DNA from: Epiperipatus broadwayi
Lineage: Eukaryota > Onychophora > Udeonychophora > Euonychophora > Peripatidae
DNA length: 64,000 bases
Assembly: GCA_028023455.1 (NCBI GenBank)
Contig: JAQFVV010000056.1
Coordinates: 5,353,717 to 5,417,716 of the forward strand
Direction: 5' to 3'
Positions 1 to 16,600 of the stretch are shown here, piece by piece (within the stretch, counting starts at the first letter, position 1; the number at the start of each line of letters is the position of its first letter). The notes below the pieces were generated by a model, which worked only from the letters and a program-made list of their open reading frames with translations, did no database searches and had not been told where the DNA came from. The position numbers and the translations under genes are program-made.

Positions 1-1037
1 CATCAAAATCAACCTCTATGCCTTGCCAATGACTTACTTCATCTGTTATTGGTGACTGTACACTACCATTGACCCATTCTGCAGGCTATGCAACCATGTA
101 AAGAGATGCAACAATATCTAATTTACGAATGCCTGGCATTAGCAGAGATGGAAGAATAATGTATAACATATTCAGACAGCCTGACATCTCAATATAACAT
201 ATCATCAATGCATATCATGGAAACTTAATCCCCATAGTGGGTGCAACCACATTCATCTTCTATGCATTCTGGTACATATGATGCACCTTTGCCTTAAACA
301 ATAATACAAAATGACACCCTGCTACCCTTTTACAATAAGTTGTTGCAGTTGAAAATCAGAGATAATGAAATAGCTAATTCAGATATACATGTCATCCTTT
401 AATCACTACTTAAACAACAAGCAACCTTACAAGCTAAACTAATGCATAACCATCACTGCAGGAAAAAAAATCGCCAACTGCAATAAAATCACTCCAGGCC
501 AGTCTTCTACCAATACAGGATCCCAAGACAAAAATAATCCCAGCTACTTGTAAAAAAGAAACTACTTCACACAACAACTATAATAAAATAGGGATTTAAA
601 CAAATGATATTCAACGCCATGAATTGCAAATAGAAATAAAACAACGAATTCTAATATAGCATATTTATTGAAAACAAACAAACTTGAGTGGCTTTTATAT
701 AATCAGTCATCCATTTTCAAAATTGTGATTTCCCTCCCCAAAACAGTGACATTTATATAATCAGTTGTCCGTTTTCAAAATTGTGATTTCCCTCCAACGT
801 AAGTGACAACAACCACTAACCTAAGCCTCACAGATTTCTCATACTTCAATCAAAGCAAAAATATTTAGAATTATAAATTGTTATATTATCATAAGTATTT
901 GGCCTTTTCAAAACTGTTACGTTCATATACAAATCAAGGTGTTTCTGCAAACCAACTAATTACAAATGTAAACATGTTTGAGATCGAAATATCTGTAAAT
1001 ACTGTTTAGTCCAATAAAGTTTTTTTTTTTTGATACT
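1..1037. other. Unclassified; first 560 bp GC-richer
   Basis: Bases 1-560 are less AT-rich than what follows and may be part of a repeat, but no domain, SINE promoter or terminal repeats were recognised. A 44-bp block is duplicated near 690-735 and 750-790 (CATTTATATAATCAGT..TCC.TTTTCAAAATTGTGATTTCCCTCC-like). Confidence 0.4.
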
Positions 1038-1122
1038 TAATAATAATAATAATAATGATGATGATGATGATGATGATAATAATAATAATAATAATAATGA
1101 TGATGATGATGATGATGATGAT
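1038..1122. repeat. (AAT)n/(GAT)n microsatellite
   Basis: Alternating blocks of TAA and TGA trinucleotide repeats. It creates a spurious Ser/Leu-rich ORF on the minus strand. Confidence 0.98.
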
Positions 1123-4344
<3,222 letters not shown>

Positions 4345-4351
4345 ATAAAAA

Positions 4352-5190
4352 GATATTAATAATTTTGTGAACTGGTGTAGAGATAATAAAATGGATATTA
4401 ATATGGATAAGTGTTCAACAGTTTCTTATTTCAAAAATCTGAAATGATAATTTGTCCTTATTATATTGAAGATCATAATATAAAATTTGTTGTTATTCAG
4501 AAAGACCTTGGAATTATTTTTGCAAGCAATGGATCATTTCATCATCATATTGAAAATGTAATAAATAAGGCTTTCAAAATTATGGGTGCAATTTTAAGGC
4601 ATGGTAGCCAATTTAGTAGTTTTACAAAATATAAATTATTTCTCTCTTTGGATTTGCCTATTTTAGAATATGGATCTGTTGTTTGGAATCTCAGTTCCAA
4701 ATGAGATATTATTAAAATTCAATTGATTTATGACAAATTTTCCAAGTACATTAAGTTAAAAGACCATTATCTGTCCCTATCCATTAGAAGAAAAATGAGA
4801 TATCTTAAAATTTTATATAACCTTGTGAATCAAAAAATTATATTAACTAACAAAATTTCAAATATTACTTTTAATAATTGTTTACATAAAACACTACATT
4901 TACTTTATTTTATATTAAGGTTTGTCACTCTAACATATTAAAATTTTTACCTTTGTTTCGTTTGCCTAATACCTATAATCATGATTTTACTAATGAAAAT
5001 ATTTTTTATTTAGACTTTTAAAAATTTGTTACTTATCTTATAAAAAAGTATGGCATATAATTATATTATTTTTATCATTTTTACTCATTTATGTATATTA
5101 TTTATGTATATTATTGTATAGTTGTTATAGTGCAATTCTGTAATTGGCTTAATGCTGTAGTTTTGTACAGTAAATAACTTGAATTGAATT
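4352..5190 (+). pseudogene. LINE reverse transcriptase C-terminal remnant (Jockey/CR1-like)
   Basis: Right after the (ATT)n block, the frame from 4352 reads NNFVNWCRDNKMDINMDKC. A frame change follows, then QKDLGIIF, HHHIENVINKAFKIMG and PILEYGSVVWN (4411-4704), and a same-frame continuation to 4941. These are the blocks downstream of the catalytic Asp pair in Jockey, CR1 and related non-LTR reverse transcriptases. The 3' flank ends near 5190 with TTGAATTGAATT, a tail style common in these clades. It is 5'-truncated and carries stops. Confidence 0.82.
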
Positions 5191-7189
5191 ATTATTCCTT
5201 TTGTATGTACATGGTAGTATGTAATATAGTTAATGTAATACATTCATCAATTACAGCTTTGAAGAAGATTGCTGACAATAATATTGTAATAAAGAAACCA
5301 ATAAAAAGAAAATGAATTCTAATTTTAAAGTATGAAAAAAAAAAGAGTATATTATTTATTAACTATTAAATATTTTAGAATTTTATAATTTTGCACTATA
5401 TATATCACAACTGGATATTACTACTTTCAGGAACTTTCAAGTGTTTTCTGTAATAACTTTAGATTATTATGATTCTCATAGATATTTTTTGCTATTTACA
5501 AACATATTTTCAAACTAGTATTTGGAATATAACAAAATTCCTATTGATAGACATTATCTTGAACAATTGATAAATTAAATCAATATATTTAAAAATAACT
5601 GATGCATCTGCATTTGTTTGATTTATCATACAATTTGTGAGTCTTATTAATAAATATAGACAAAAGCTAAAACAGTTGGTAAATAGGTAAACATAAATAT
5701 GACCACTCAATGGTCTATAAAAAAAAACAGTTTCTGATTGGTTAGTAGTTTTAGTGTTTTCAATTCTTGCTTTTTCTGAAAAAACCTAAATATCTATTTG
5801 CTGACTAATATTGTATAAACAATTGTTTTATCTATGACCAGTATGCCTAACAAAATATTAAACCTGTTTGGTACCTGAAATATGCCTCAAGTTTTACAGT
5901 CTAGATTTACTGCACTTAATTGGCATGGAATGAAGATGGGTGCATTAACTACTATGCCATGATATTTTTTTTTAAATCAAATTTGCTCTTAAAAAAAGAA
6001 ATACCACTGTTCCATAATTCCAATAGAAACTGAGTGTTTTGCAACATAAACTATATAGTTAAGGATGGTCCATTTCTTGAATGGATTATCAACAGCCTCT
6101 ATTGATTTTTTTATAATATATAATTGGCCTATATATATATATATCAGTGATAAAGTGTGACATTTTTGGAATGGAAGCACACTTCTTTTTTATATAATGC
6201 TTTTATTTCATTTGCCACAACAATTTTTATGTAATAGTGTCTAATATATATATATATATTCCACACATCTAGAAAAATCTGAAACCCTCTTACCTGTAAA
6301 TCAGAGAATATATTATCAATATATTTTTATCTTCCAAATCCTTTTAACACTCTTAAAAGTTTTAACTGTAAATTAGATCTTAGAATCATTTATAATCAAC
6401 AAGACTGTGTTAGTCAAGTTCATTCTTTGCATATATAAAAACAATTCAACTGTTGGTAAAAAAAAATTGAAAAGTCAACAGTAATTCCATACAAAAAAAT
6501 AATGAATTTGAGTTGCTCATTCTAATCAGACTGTCATTAGTTTAAATATAGATAATACATTATCAATATATATATATCTTCAAAATCCTTTTAACATTCT
6601 TAAAAGTTTTAACTGTAAATTAGGTCTTAGCATTGTTTGAACTTCTTATAAGAGAATGTATTAGTCAAGTTCATTCTTTGTGTATATAAAAACAATTCAA
6701 CTCTTGGTAAAAAAATTGAAAGTGAATTTTTTAAATTGTATTTTAACCTTTTAACCGCTAATTTTATCATTGGTTGTATCAGATAAAAATCAAATCTTTT
6801 AATTGGCCAACTCACAAACTGAAGACAAAGCCTATTGTTAAAACATATTCGCCTATAATATTAAATTCAACTCAGATACGTTTATAAAAAGTATATAATT
6901 AATTTTTCAGGTTATGAAGAAAACGAAAGTTCTTTCAAAAATAAATTGCTATTTATTTATTCTAAAATATTCAATATCGGCAACATAAAAGTTATAATGT
7001 AAACAAAAAGATCGACTTTTACGTTATAGAAAAGTAAATATTTCTTTTTACTACAACTTCAATATTTGTACTAAAATCTTCAATATTTTTCGAAAATAAT
7101 TTTGTTTTTTTATTATTCTCTCTGAAAATTATGTTTAATTTCCATAAATATTATTTAATAATAATTTAAATCGTATTCGAAATGAAAAT

Positions 7190-7480
7190 CTCAGCGTTTT
7201 TCTTTATTTTCTTTGATCAGGCAGTTTCTTTGTTCTTTCCAGCCAATCAGAATGTCTTTTTCGGCTGAGAGCATGCTAAGAACCAATCACCAAATAATGT
7301 TCCTTCTTTGTTTAGGTTTAAATGCGTTTTTTTCTATTTTTTACTTCTAAAATAAATCGGAAGATGTCACCATCGTACAGAACTTTTAAAAACGAATTCA
7401 ATACATGTTTAATGAATATTTTCGTATAAAAACTGGCTGAGTTAGAGTGATTTCAGATGTCGACGAGGAGCCTCGTAAAA
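7190..7480 (+). promoter_or_regulatory. CpG- and CCAAT-bearing patch
   Basis: Two same-orientation CCAAT boxes (CCAATCAG near 7243, CCAATCAC near 7284) lie in a segment with roughly a dozen CpGs, unusual in this AT-rich, CpG-poor window. GATGTCGACGAGGAGCCTCG follows at about 7457. Short ATGs downstream do not lead to a convincing protein. Confidence 0.28.
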
Positions 7481-7574
7481 AACAGTCAAAGAATTAATTA
7501 AAGCTTTTGAAAATTTTAGTGATTTTTTCTACAGAAGCACTCCTTCCATTCAATACATGGATGCTTCATCCCTG

Positions 7575-7612
<38 letters not shown>
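7575..7612. repeat. (TA)n(TG)n compound microsatellite
   Basis: TA repeats pass directly into about 10 TG repeats. Confidence 0.96.
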
Positions 7613-8924
7613 AGTTTTTGGGACTTTCTATAGATTGCTACATTTACACATCACATTTTTTAAACTTTTTTTTATTTGTCCACCAACTAAATCTATTTTA
7701 TTGCCCTTGTTAATTAATCATTATATTTTTACCATATTATTATTATTTACATATAAAATTTTAATCACTTTTATTTATATATTTTGTTCCAATCTCAGGT
7801 CTCATGTTACACTATTATTTTGAATTAATTAGCGTACTGACTCTTCTTCTATTAATTCAGACCACTCATTATTTCAATTATTATGTAATTAAATAAATTT
7901 TCTCAGGGTGATACCTTTTTATATATTTATATTTTATTGAGCCCCACACTGGGTATCTATTGAGATTAATGATTTACCAAGACTGACCATTCATATGTCT
8001 ATGCATATATCAGCATACTTATAATGCTTATGGTTCACATATGAATTATTAAACCTAACATGAATTTTGTCATTGGATCAAAAATTAAATAACATTGGAT
8101 TGAAATCATATTTTGATAATAATGGTCAAACTTTCTTTTGTTCCTTATACAAATATTTATATAAGGCACCCTGGTTATATTTCCTGGATCACTATAACAC
8201 CAAATTCTATCTCAGGGGGAGTTTATTTAACATTTTTAACTTAATTACATGCATTCAAAATACCACCTTTCATTTAAGAAAGACACATACGAATATTTTA
8301 CTTCTGACCTCATTATCACAGTTCACTTGGTAATAATTCTACTTTTCTCAGTTCAGAACATGAGCACTTAAACTGAATAGAGAATCAATATATATATGCC
8401 TTGGAGATAATATTACTAAAAAAATGATGCACAATTATTAAACAAGTTAAATAAAAGTATTAATAATTTATTTAGACACTCTCACTTGATTTCATATATA
8501 TCTATAATAAATTTACTGAACTTATATAAAAAATTTAAGAAGAAAAAAAATAAAGATTAATTAGAAATACACAAACATATTTAAATAATTTTTATCCATA
8601 TCTCACAATAAATTAAAGAGATTCATTAATCATAAATAAAGAATATTTTTAAACAAACTATATGATATATTCCAAAAATTAAAATTATTACTTATTAAAA
8701 TCTATATATTAATATTTTTAAAAAGCATTTTTATATCTATTTATTTACAAATCTATAAATTCTTACTGTAATTTTGTTCAAAAAAAAAAGTAATAAGCTT
8801 ATGGCTGATAGGGTATTTCTGATCTTAATTTTTGAAAAGTTTTTGTTAGTTGATTTTCTCATGAGTTTTCTGGATTTTATTTAATTTGTTGTTTGACTAT
8901 TTGGCTTATATAAGTGCAGGCAAT

Positions 8925-9140
8925 TGAAAAAATAGTTTAGTGGCTAAATGTTGTATTTCACTTTCTTCTCTGTTCCTGGGTTTGAATTCTGACTGATATA
9001 ACTCACTTGCACTAAGCAATTTTACTTTTTTCTCTTCAAATAAGTATGACATTCCACCTGGCTGGCTAGGTATCAGTACTGAGAAGTACTATAACAGCAA
9101 ACTGAAACAAGTTAGAATGATTCTGCAGCTAGAATAGAAT
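8925..9140 (+). mobile_element. Degenerate tRNA-related SINE
   Basis: TAGTTTAGTGGCTAAATG resembles box A, and GGGTTTGAATTCTG about 45 bp further resembles box B. A GC-richer body with TGGCTGGCTAGGTATC follows. The spacing is tRNA-like. It is distinct from the 37847 family. Confidence 0.5.
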
Positions 9141-12100
9141 TTTTTTTAGTTTATACATTGTGGCTGATGTGTATCCTGAATGATATTGTATATGCTTTCA
9201 TCTTCTTTCTCTTTTATAACTTTTTGTTAAGCCAGAGCAAGCCTTCCAGTATTTTTTTTCTTATCTTTAAATTCTGATTTTAGTTTTCTTTTTCTTAATT
9301 CTTTTAATTACATTTAATTACTAATTAAATATTATCAGCAAACTTAATTACCTTTTTTTAAATTTTGTTTTTCCTTTTTTTGAATAGATTATAATTTTAA
9401 TTAAATTATTAATCAACGTTATAAAATATATAATTTTATTTTATAATTTAGCACATTAAGAAAATTAGGTTTACACAAAATTTTACAAAATTGCTAATCT
9501 CTTTATAAATAAACATTTTACATAATTAACTAATTATCTTAATATAAATTTAAATTATATATTCAGATGTGTGAGATCAATTGAGAGAATCTTTTATATA
9601 TATATCAAGATACGATTAATTTTCATCTATACCGATGAAGACTTCAAATATATATATATATATTAAAAATAATTCAATAAAAAATTATTTAATAAGACAA
9701 CTTTTTTAATAATATTATGTTTAATAAACCTATATGTATATATATCATTTTGTTGTTAAATTGCTTTTACCTCCAAGAAAAGGATTCATTTGTTTTTATT
9801 TAAGGAAACTTATCACAAAACTTATTATTAATTAATATATATTTTTAATAATGATTCTTTATTTAAACAACTTTTTTATAACTATTATTCTTTTTATTTT
9901 AATCTTGAAATCTTTCACTAAACTTATATAAACTATTTAAAGCTCTTTATTATCTATATTTAAGCTTTATATTGCATTACATTCTAAAAAGACTTATTTT
10001 GTTTGCCTTCTCCTATTGGATTAGAAGCCAGCAGCATAATAAAATTTTTTCACCCACAATATTAATATTAAATATAATTATCAAACAATTTCTCTTTTTT
10101 TATATTTACGCTAACACTTTTCCACAATTGAAACTCATTACTTTTTTCAATAAATTTCTTACTTTTATCTCCAATTAAATCTTGGTTTACATTTTTTTCA
10201 ATTGCTTTTTTATCAAATTATTGCAAATTTATTATTAATATTTATTCACAGTCTCAATGTGATTTAGTACAGTGATAGACTAATGAACTCTGGAGCTAAA
10301 ACTATCATTTCTGTACTAAAACATTATATGAACCCAAGCAATAAATCATTTGTTTGTTTATTATTTTTCTATTACTAAAAGCCTTTGAAAATTGTGTTTC
10401 CACCACAATATGGTCTTAAAGTAATTCAAATGTAGCTATTTATTGGATTTGTTTGATGGCTTTACATTCATTTAGCAGGGAAATCATAACTAAAATATAT
10501 TTTAACTGAATGTAATTCTAACTAAAATATTTAGAAGTCCACATATATTTGTGGAAAATCAATTCAAGATTATTACACTTCTCTCTTTCTCTATAAAAAG
10601 GAATTCATTGAGTTTATGCGACTTTAGCTTTTGTTAAAATCATATAAATATGCTCTAAACATAAGTGATTCATTTTTGTTTTTAAAACTCTTGCAGAGAA
10701 GTGAGTGCACATAGATTTATACGTTAGCAAACAGCATATCTCAAAAAAGTTAATTTTCTTCTAAATTATTTCATGTATATTCAGTGCTTATTTGTAGAAT
10801 TATGTATATCAAAATTAATATTTGTATAATTACAGGTAATTCCCTATGATATATGAACTAAACTTGTACAATTCAATTATCAATTGTAATATCAGGCACA
10901 TAATAGGTTCAAGTCCTGAGATAAGCATGATCAGCAATGATTGGCTTTTATATGAATATGCTATAAACACAAGGGTTCACTTGTGTTTTTAAAACTCTTG
11001 CTGACAGGTAAGTGCATTAGAGATTTATACATTAATGAACAGTACATGTTGGAAAAGTTAATTTTTTTATCATAAAAAACAAAAAAACACAATTTTATAC
11101 ATAATTTGTTTACTTTTTTTTTTGCAAATTAAATATTTGTTTCTTAGTAAGTAATATTTACATTCAGTTTTTATTTGAGTATACAATGAAGCCATGATAT
11201 CTGCTATATTTTGTTACAAAGCCCCTAGAATATATCATATACAATAGCTTATGTTTTGTTGATAAACTTTGATTATAATAGAATATTTATTGTTTATTGA
11301 ATTGCAAATGTGCAGTACTTTTCAACATGCATATATATATAACATGCTTTTTATATGTATAATATGCATATATAAATTAAGATTATAGTATAAACAAATT
11401 GTTTAAAAAATAATAAATTAGAGGAACACATTTTCATATATTTTACTGATTATGTGTTTACCCACTCATTCACTGAAAAATTAAGAATAAGAAAAAAAAC
11501 TTACTATACATTATTTTTACTTTTTAAATAAAATAAATGGCTTTTATAAAAATTAAAGACACTGTGGAGGATTTTCAATAACATTTTTCTCTTATAGAAA
11601 TGTAATAGTAGTATCATTATTAAAATAATCTTGCTATTAAGAAATCATAATCTAATTGTTTTCATGTTTTAAAGTGATATCAACTTTAAGTATACTCTAA
11701 AATTTTGTAAAACTTTTAACATTATGCTTACAAAACATTTTTTATATAAAATACTGTACATTAAATTTGAAAGGCTAATAAAATGCATGTGCTTTCATTA
11801 TCAATAAAATTTTTATCAACAAACATGATCATGTACCACACCTGGAGACAAAAAAACTGACTTCTGGCATATTGTAAAATTTATTTAAAAGTTGTATTTT
11901 TTAAAAATGTTATCAGTTATGACACTCAGAGACAGATAAAGACTGCTTGAGTATTGTAAAATGTATTAAATTTACAAATTTTAATAGTTTTTCATTTATT
12001 TATTTACATTTTTATTTGTTTACTTTTTGGGGATAACATATAATTGACATAAGATATATATTGATATAACATAGTTCATCTGCTTCACTATAATTGCTTT

Positions 12101-12873
12101 TGCAAAAAAAAATAGTCAACTAAAAATTTATTAATGTAAAACTAAAAATGATTGCTACCATATAAGAAATGTTCCTGCCAAAAATGTAACTATTAGTTGT
12201 TGTTGGTTTTTTATATATATAATTATAAATTGAATTTTAATTTTTCAAAGAATATTTTCATTACTATAATATATTCTTTTCTGATATATGTCTTACATAT
12301 ACAAATTTGATAAATATTTTTTCTTGCTATCAAAATATTTTTTTTATCTTGAAGATTATAATGAGATTTTTTTTTAATTCTATTTTTTGTTTGTTTGCAA
12401 AATTTATATACTTAAAATTTCTTTCATTTTTAAAGTTATGCTTGTAATAAATTTTGCCAAGAATGTAACAATTTAATGATGAATAAGATTTTTTTGCTGA
12501 AAATAAAAATTAGTTATCAAATTAGCCACATGAGTTTGTTCAAAAACACACAGTGAAAGAGTTAATTTTGATATCTCCTTTAACACACACAAAACAACAG
12601 CAACAACCATATCATAGTGATAAGTCATTTTTCTTTTTGTCCTTTTTTTATTTTTTTTAATCTGTTAGTAAAACAATTAAAACAATTCAGTAATCAATCA
12701 TATGTTAATTGGTCTATTAGACATCTTTTGCTTGCTAAAGACTTCTAAAATCAAACTGCATTTACACTTTTTAGGAAGTTTTTTATAAATTCAAAACAAT
12801 ATTTTTCTGCCGGGATAATTACATTATTTTGCAATTCTAGAGTATTAAATGAAATTACTGTTATTTTATAAAC
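9141..12873. other. AT-rich sequence, no gene seen
   Basis: Apart from the repeat pair annotated separately, it holds only low-complexity tracts and short (TA)n runs. Confidence 0.5.
10640..11070 (+). repeat. Diverged direct repeat pair, about 307 bp apart
   Basis: The segments at about 10640-10765 and 10947-11070 share TATGCT(C)TAAACA, TTTTTAAAACTCTTGC, AAGTG.A, AGATTTATAC and AAAAGTTAATTTT in the same order. This is an old tandem or dispersed repeat with no coding potential. Confidence 0.65.
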
Positions 12874-13117
12874 ATTGTACAAATATTCAAAATAAGAGTC
12901 ATAGATCACATGACCCTATCTCTTAAGCTTGTAAGTTATAAAACAATGAGGATTGCCAAATTCCTCTACAAGCTATGTGATAAATTCTTAGCCAGAGCTG
13001 TGTTTGAAGACATGTAGATGTCTGAAAATTTCAGATTTTCCACTCAATAGATAACTTTTAGTTAAATGCTGGCTTTGGGTTGGTATTTTTAGATCTAGTG
13101 TCTGAACCTACCCTGAC

Positions 13118-13160
13118 ACCTCTCTGAGGAGTGCCAAATCACGAAACCATGGTCAGGGGT
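13118..13160 (+). ncRNA. Hammerhead ribozyme, family 1, copy 1
   Basis: All core parts are in order. The stem I 5' strand ACCUCU is at 13118-13123 and CUGAGGA at 13124-13130. Stem II is GUG/CAC around CCAAAU, with one C-U mismatch relative to copy 2. GAAA is at 13143-13146. Stem III is the palindrome ACCAUGGU at 13146-13153. The cleavage triplet GUC ends at C13154, and the stem I 3' strand AGGGGU is at 13155-13160. Pair 10.1-11.1 is G-C. The very short stem III suggests dimer-assisted cleavage, as in other animal hammerheads. Confidence 0.82.
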
Positions 13161-13540
13161 TTGGGGAGGTGTTCCTGACAGAGATATTTTAAGTGCTGGC
13201 TCTGGCTAAGCATTTATCACAAAGCTTGTAGAGGAATTGGCAATCCTCATTGTTTTATAACTTACAAGCTTAAGAGATAGGGTCATGTGATCTATGACTC
13301 TTATTTTGACTATTTATAGTCTCTGCCATAAGTCTTATGCAATTTTTATATTGCTAAGACAACTACTATATGGTATGGCTGAAGATCTATCAGCCCCATA
13401 TAGCTATTTGAGTTGAATAGCTGGGTTTGAAGACATGTAGATGTCTGAAAATTTCAGATTTTCCACTCAATAGATAACTTTTAGTTAAATGCTGGCTTTG
13501 GGTTGGTATTTTTAGATCTAGTGTCTGAACCTACCCTGAC

Positions 13541-13583
13541 ACCTCTCTGAGGAGTGCCAAAGCACGAAACCATGGTCAGGGGT
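13541..13583 (+). ncRNA. Hammerhead ribozyme, family 1, copy 2
   Basis: This copy sits exactly 423 bp after copy 1 and has an intact stem II, GUGC-CAAA-GCAC (13554-13565). ACCUCU (13541-13546) pairs with AGGGGU (13578-13583) as stem I. The core CUGAUGA-type box is CUGAGGA (13547-13553), GAAA is at 13566-13569, stem III is ACCAUGGU, and cleavage is predicted after C13577. All catalytic core positions match the hammerhead consensus (C3, G5, A6, G8, A9, G12, A13, A14). Cleavage at both copies would release a 423-nt RNA (13155-13577). Confidence 0.87.
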
Positions 13584-13692
13584 TTGGGGAGGGGTTCCTG
13601 ACAGAGATATTTTAAGTGCTGGCTCTGACTAAGCATTTATCACAAAGCTTGTAGAGGAATTGGCAATCCTCATTGTTTTATTGTACAAATAT

Positions 13693-16600
13693 ATTCTTCT
13701 TATAAACTGCAGTTAGTCTAAACCATTTAATATATTTAAATAAATAGCTCAACAGTTCTTGTAAATATGTAATTAAATAAAGTGATATTAACTCTTCATG
13801 TGCCATCTATAGAACTTTTTAAGCTTTTAAATGCTACTTATTGATAATAATAAAAAACCATTGTTAGTATTTGTTTTAGTCTGTGACATCATCATGTGCC
13901 TGAGAAATAATTGTCGTTCTATCAATGTAGGAACATTTTTTTATTAATATCAATAGACATTATGTAAATACGTAGAGAACTCTCTAGGTGGCATGTGAAA
14001 AGTAAAATATAATAGTTTAGAATTATTTGATGGACTTAATTTGAATAGTTAGAGAAAAACATCTGAATTGATGTATGTTTAAAAGAATATAAAACGTTTT
14101 TTTTTTTTTAATCTTGTTTTGGGTGATATGGATGGGAATATTTAAATTTCAAATTTTGAATTTTAAATTTTCATCTGAAAAATCATGTGAATTTTTTTAG
14201 AAATAAAAAATTAAAATATTATAAATTATGTTACAAATGAAAACGAATATAGGAAAAAAGAATTGATTTTTTCTATTTAAAAATAAGATTTTATATTAAA
14301 TTTTGAAAATCTGATTGAGGCAAATTGATTTTACAACCATTAATATAAGTAATAAATAACGTATTCAGTATTGATTTGATGATGTTATATTTGTACTAAT
14401 AGCTATATAATATTATAAAGAAGTATTTAAATATTAACATACCCTTATTTTTTTAATCAAATAGAAAGTTGAGGACTTATAATTAAAATTTCCGAATTTG
14501 ATTCTCAGCTGGTAAAATAAAAGAAAAAAAGTCTCTTCTGTTAATTGAAGGGATATTAAGCCCTCAACATGCCATTAAGGACGCTCTAACATCACATGTT
14601 TTATCAAGAATTTATAAATATACCTATTTAGAAATTGGACAATATATTGACACATCTGATATATTAACACTATATTTCAGAAACGTTATGGAGAAATTAA
14701 AATATATACAAAGAAGTAATAGTTTTTCCTTTACAAATACAATCCTATCTCACAAAAAGTTGACATTATTTCTTTAAACGTATGAAAATAAATATCAAAC
14801 CTTCTCTGAGTTTTAAAGTGCTCAAAGTAAATTAATGATTTGTTTAATATAATTATTGCCTGGATAATGATCTACTAGATTCAACAGTGGCCAAAAAAAT
14901 CAATGTAAATTATGTACAAAAATTACTTAAGAGATTATCTCATTATCTGAGCACTCCTGTTTCTATCAAACTAGTCTTTATTAACTAGTTATTAATTTCA
15001 GACATAAATGTTACTCTAAGATGCCAACAACTAATAGCATGTCATTAAATAAGTGAAACATTACTTTACACCATTCTCTAAATGTGGTTTAAATAGCATA
15101 TCATTCTAACTGTTATTTGATCAAGATTTGAGCTTCACTTTATAGTATTCTTTTATTCAATTACTATATTGGATAATAATTCAAAGCTGTTCACAAGTTT
15201 TGAGAAATATATTCATTGTGTGATGCAAATGTTGTTTCCAGATAATGTCTGTATGACACCAAAAAAGCCCTCACCAGACAATATTGGTTTGAAAAGCATG
15301 ATAATGATTTAAGCATTTTTCATGACTTTTGAAGTAATCTTCATGAGTCATTCTTGATAAATACAATTAAATTTCAAATTTTTAACTTACTAGATTACAA
15401 TAATAGATTCAAACTCCTACAGCTTCTGATAGGTTTACTAAAAGCAATCACTCCCTCCCCTCCTATATTTACACATTTCTTACTTAAACTATAGTTTGTC
15501 AGTACTTAAACGGACTAGACTGTAAATAATATTTAGTTATTTTTCCTAATGTAATCACTTTATGTAATAAGTAAGCTCTATATAACATTTTTAAAATTCC
15601 AAAAGTCTCGTTAATAGTGATTTTGTTTAATCTAGAATTTAACAATAAAATTGATTATAAAATTTTTTTTTATATATATAAAAATCTATTTTATTGAATC
15701 TTTCCCCCCTTTTTTGTATTATGTTAAGAAAATAGTATCTATAGAAAATAATCATACTAATTAAGATGATTAATAAGTTTTATATCCAATATTATATATG
15801 TGTGTTAAGTAAATGCTAAAAAGCAGGTTTTCTGACTCAAAAGAATATCTTAAATAAATAAAAAATTATGATCAAATAATAAAAAGCAACTTGATTATTA
15901 ACATCAAGGATAGCTTATCATACTTCTTCATCTGACCTTAAAGCATGCGCAAATAACGCAATAAGTATAAATTTAAAACAAATAACCAACATTTGCTATC
16001 AAATTGGGGGGGGGGGGTTACTGATTGCTTTCAATATTTTTTTCAAAAAAATTATTCAACAGGCCTTTAGAATATAAAAAAAGAGAGATTTATTTACTCT
16101 ACTATATTACGTACATGCTTAAAATTAAGTTCATATAGATTTTACATTATAAAATTATTATTAATAAAACTTTAAAATAAAAATAGAAGTTTCCCTATTT
16201 TTGCGGCTAATTTTGAAATATCCATCTAAAAAAAAATAGAACCTGACACTTCCTACTTTAAGCCGTTTTAGTACAAATTTTTATATTACTAGAGTGAAAA
16301 CTTCATCATATTTAGCTCAGTTTTTTTTTTTTTCCAAATAGCTAATTCATAATCAACTCATCCAACCATTCACCATCGGTTGGTAAATAGATATTTAGTT
16401 ATTATAGGCTAAAAAATAAATCGAATGTGAATAACTTAAATCCTACTAACTTGACAATTGGAAAACTTAAACAATAACTTTTTCTTTATTATTTTTTTAT
16501 CTGTTAAGAGGAGTTTTTACGGCTTATTGTGGAATATTTATTTATTCATTTTTATCTTTTGACATATAATGTGTGTGTGTGTGCGCGCGTATAATCATTT

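Larger units (their letters stand above)
5191..8924. other. AT-rich sequence, no gene seen
   Basis: Two similar segments (about 6290-6470 and 6560-6720) share TCTTAAAAGTTTTAACTGTAAATTAG and AAAACAATTCAACT in the same order, an old duplication about 260 bp apart. ORFs here are short and lack recognisable domains. Confidence 0.5.
12887..13679 (+). mobile_element. Hammerhead retroelement, family 1 (retrozyme/Penelope-like, non-autonomous)
   Basis: A perfect 13-bp direct repeat, ATTGTACAAATAT, flanks the element at 12874-12886 and 13680-13692, so both ends are defined. The left part (12887-12998) is the inverse complement of 13199-13309. The rest is about 1.6 tandem copies of a 423-bp unit: 13002 onward repeats from 13425 with only scattered substitutions. 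Each unit carries one hammerhead ribozyme. There is no ORF. Tandem hammerhead units with target-site duplications are known from animal retrozymes and Penelope-like elements. The inverted arm beside tandem sense units fits the inverted rearrangements common at Penelope insertions. It probably depends on another element's reverse transcriptase. Confidence 0.85.

Noticed and set aside
8067-8333. 88-codon ORF
   Set aside because: No recognisable domain, and composition typical of AT-rich chance ORFs.
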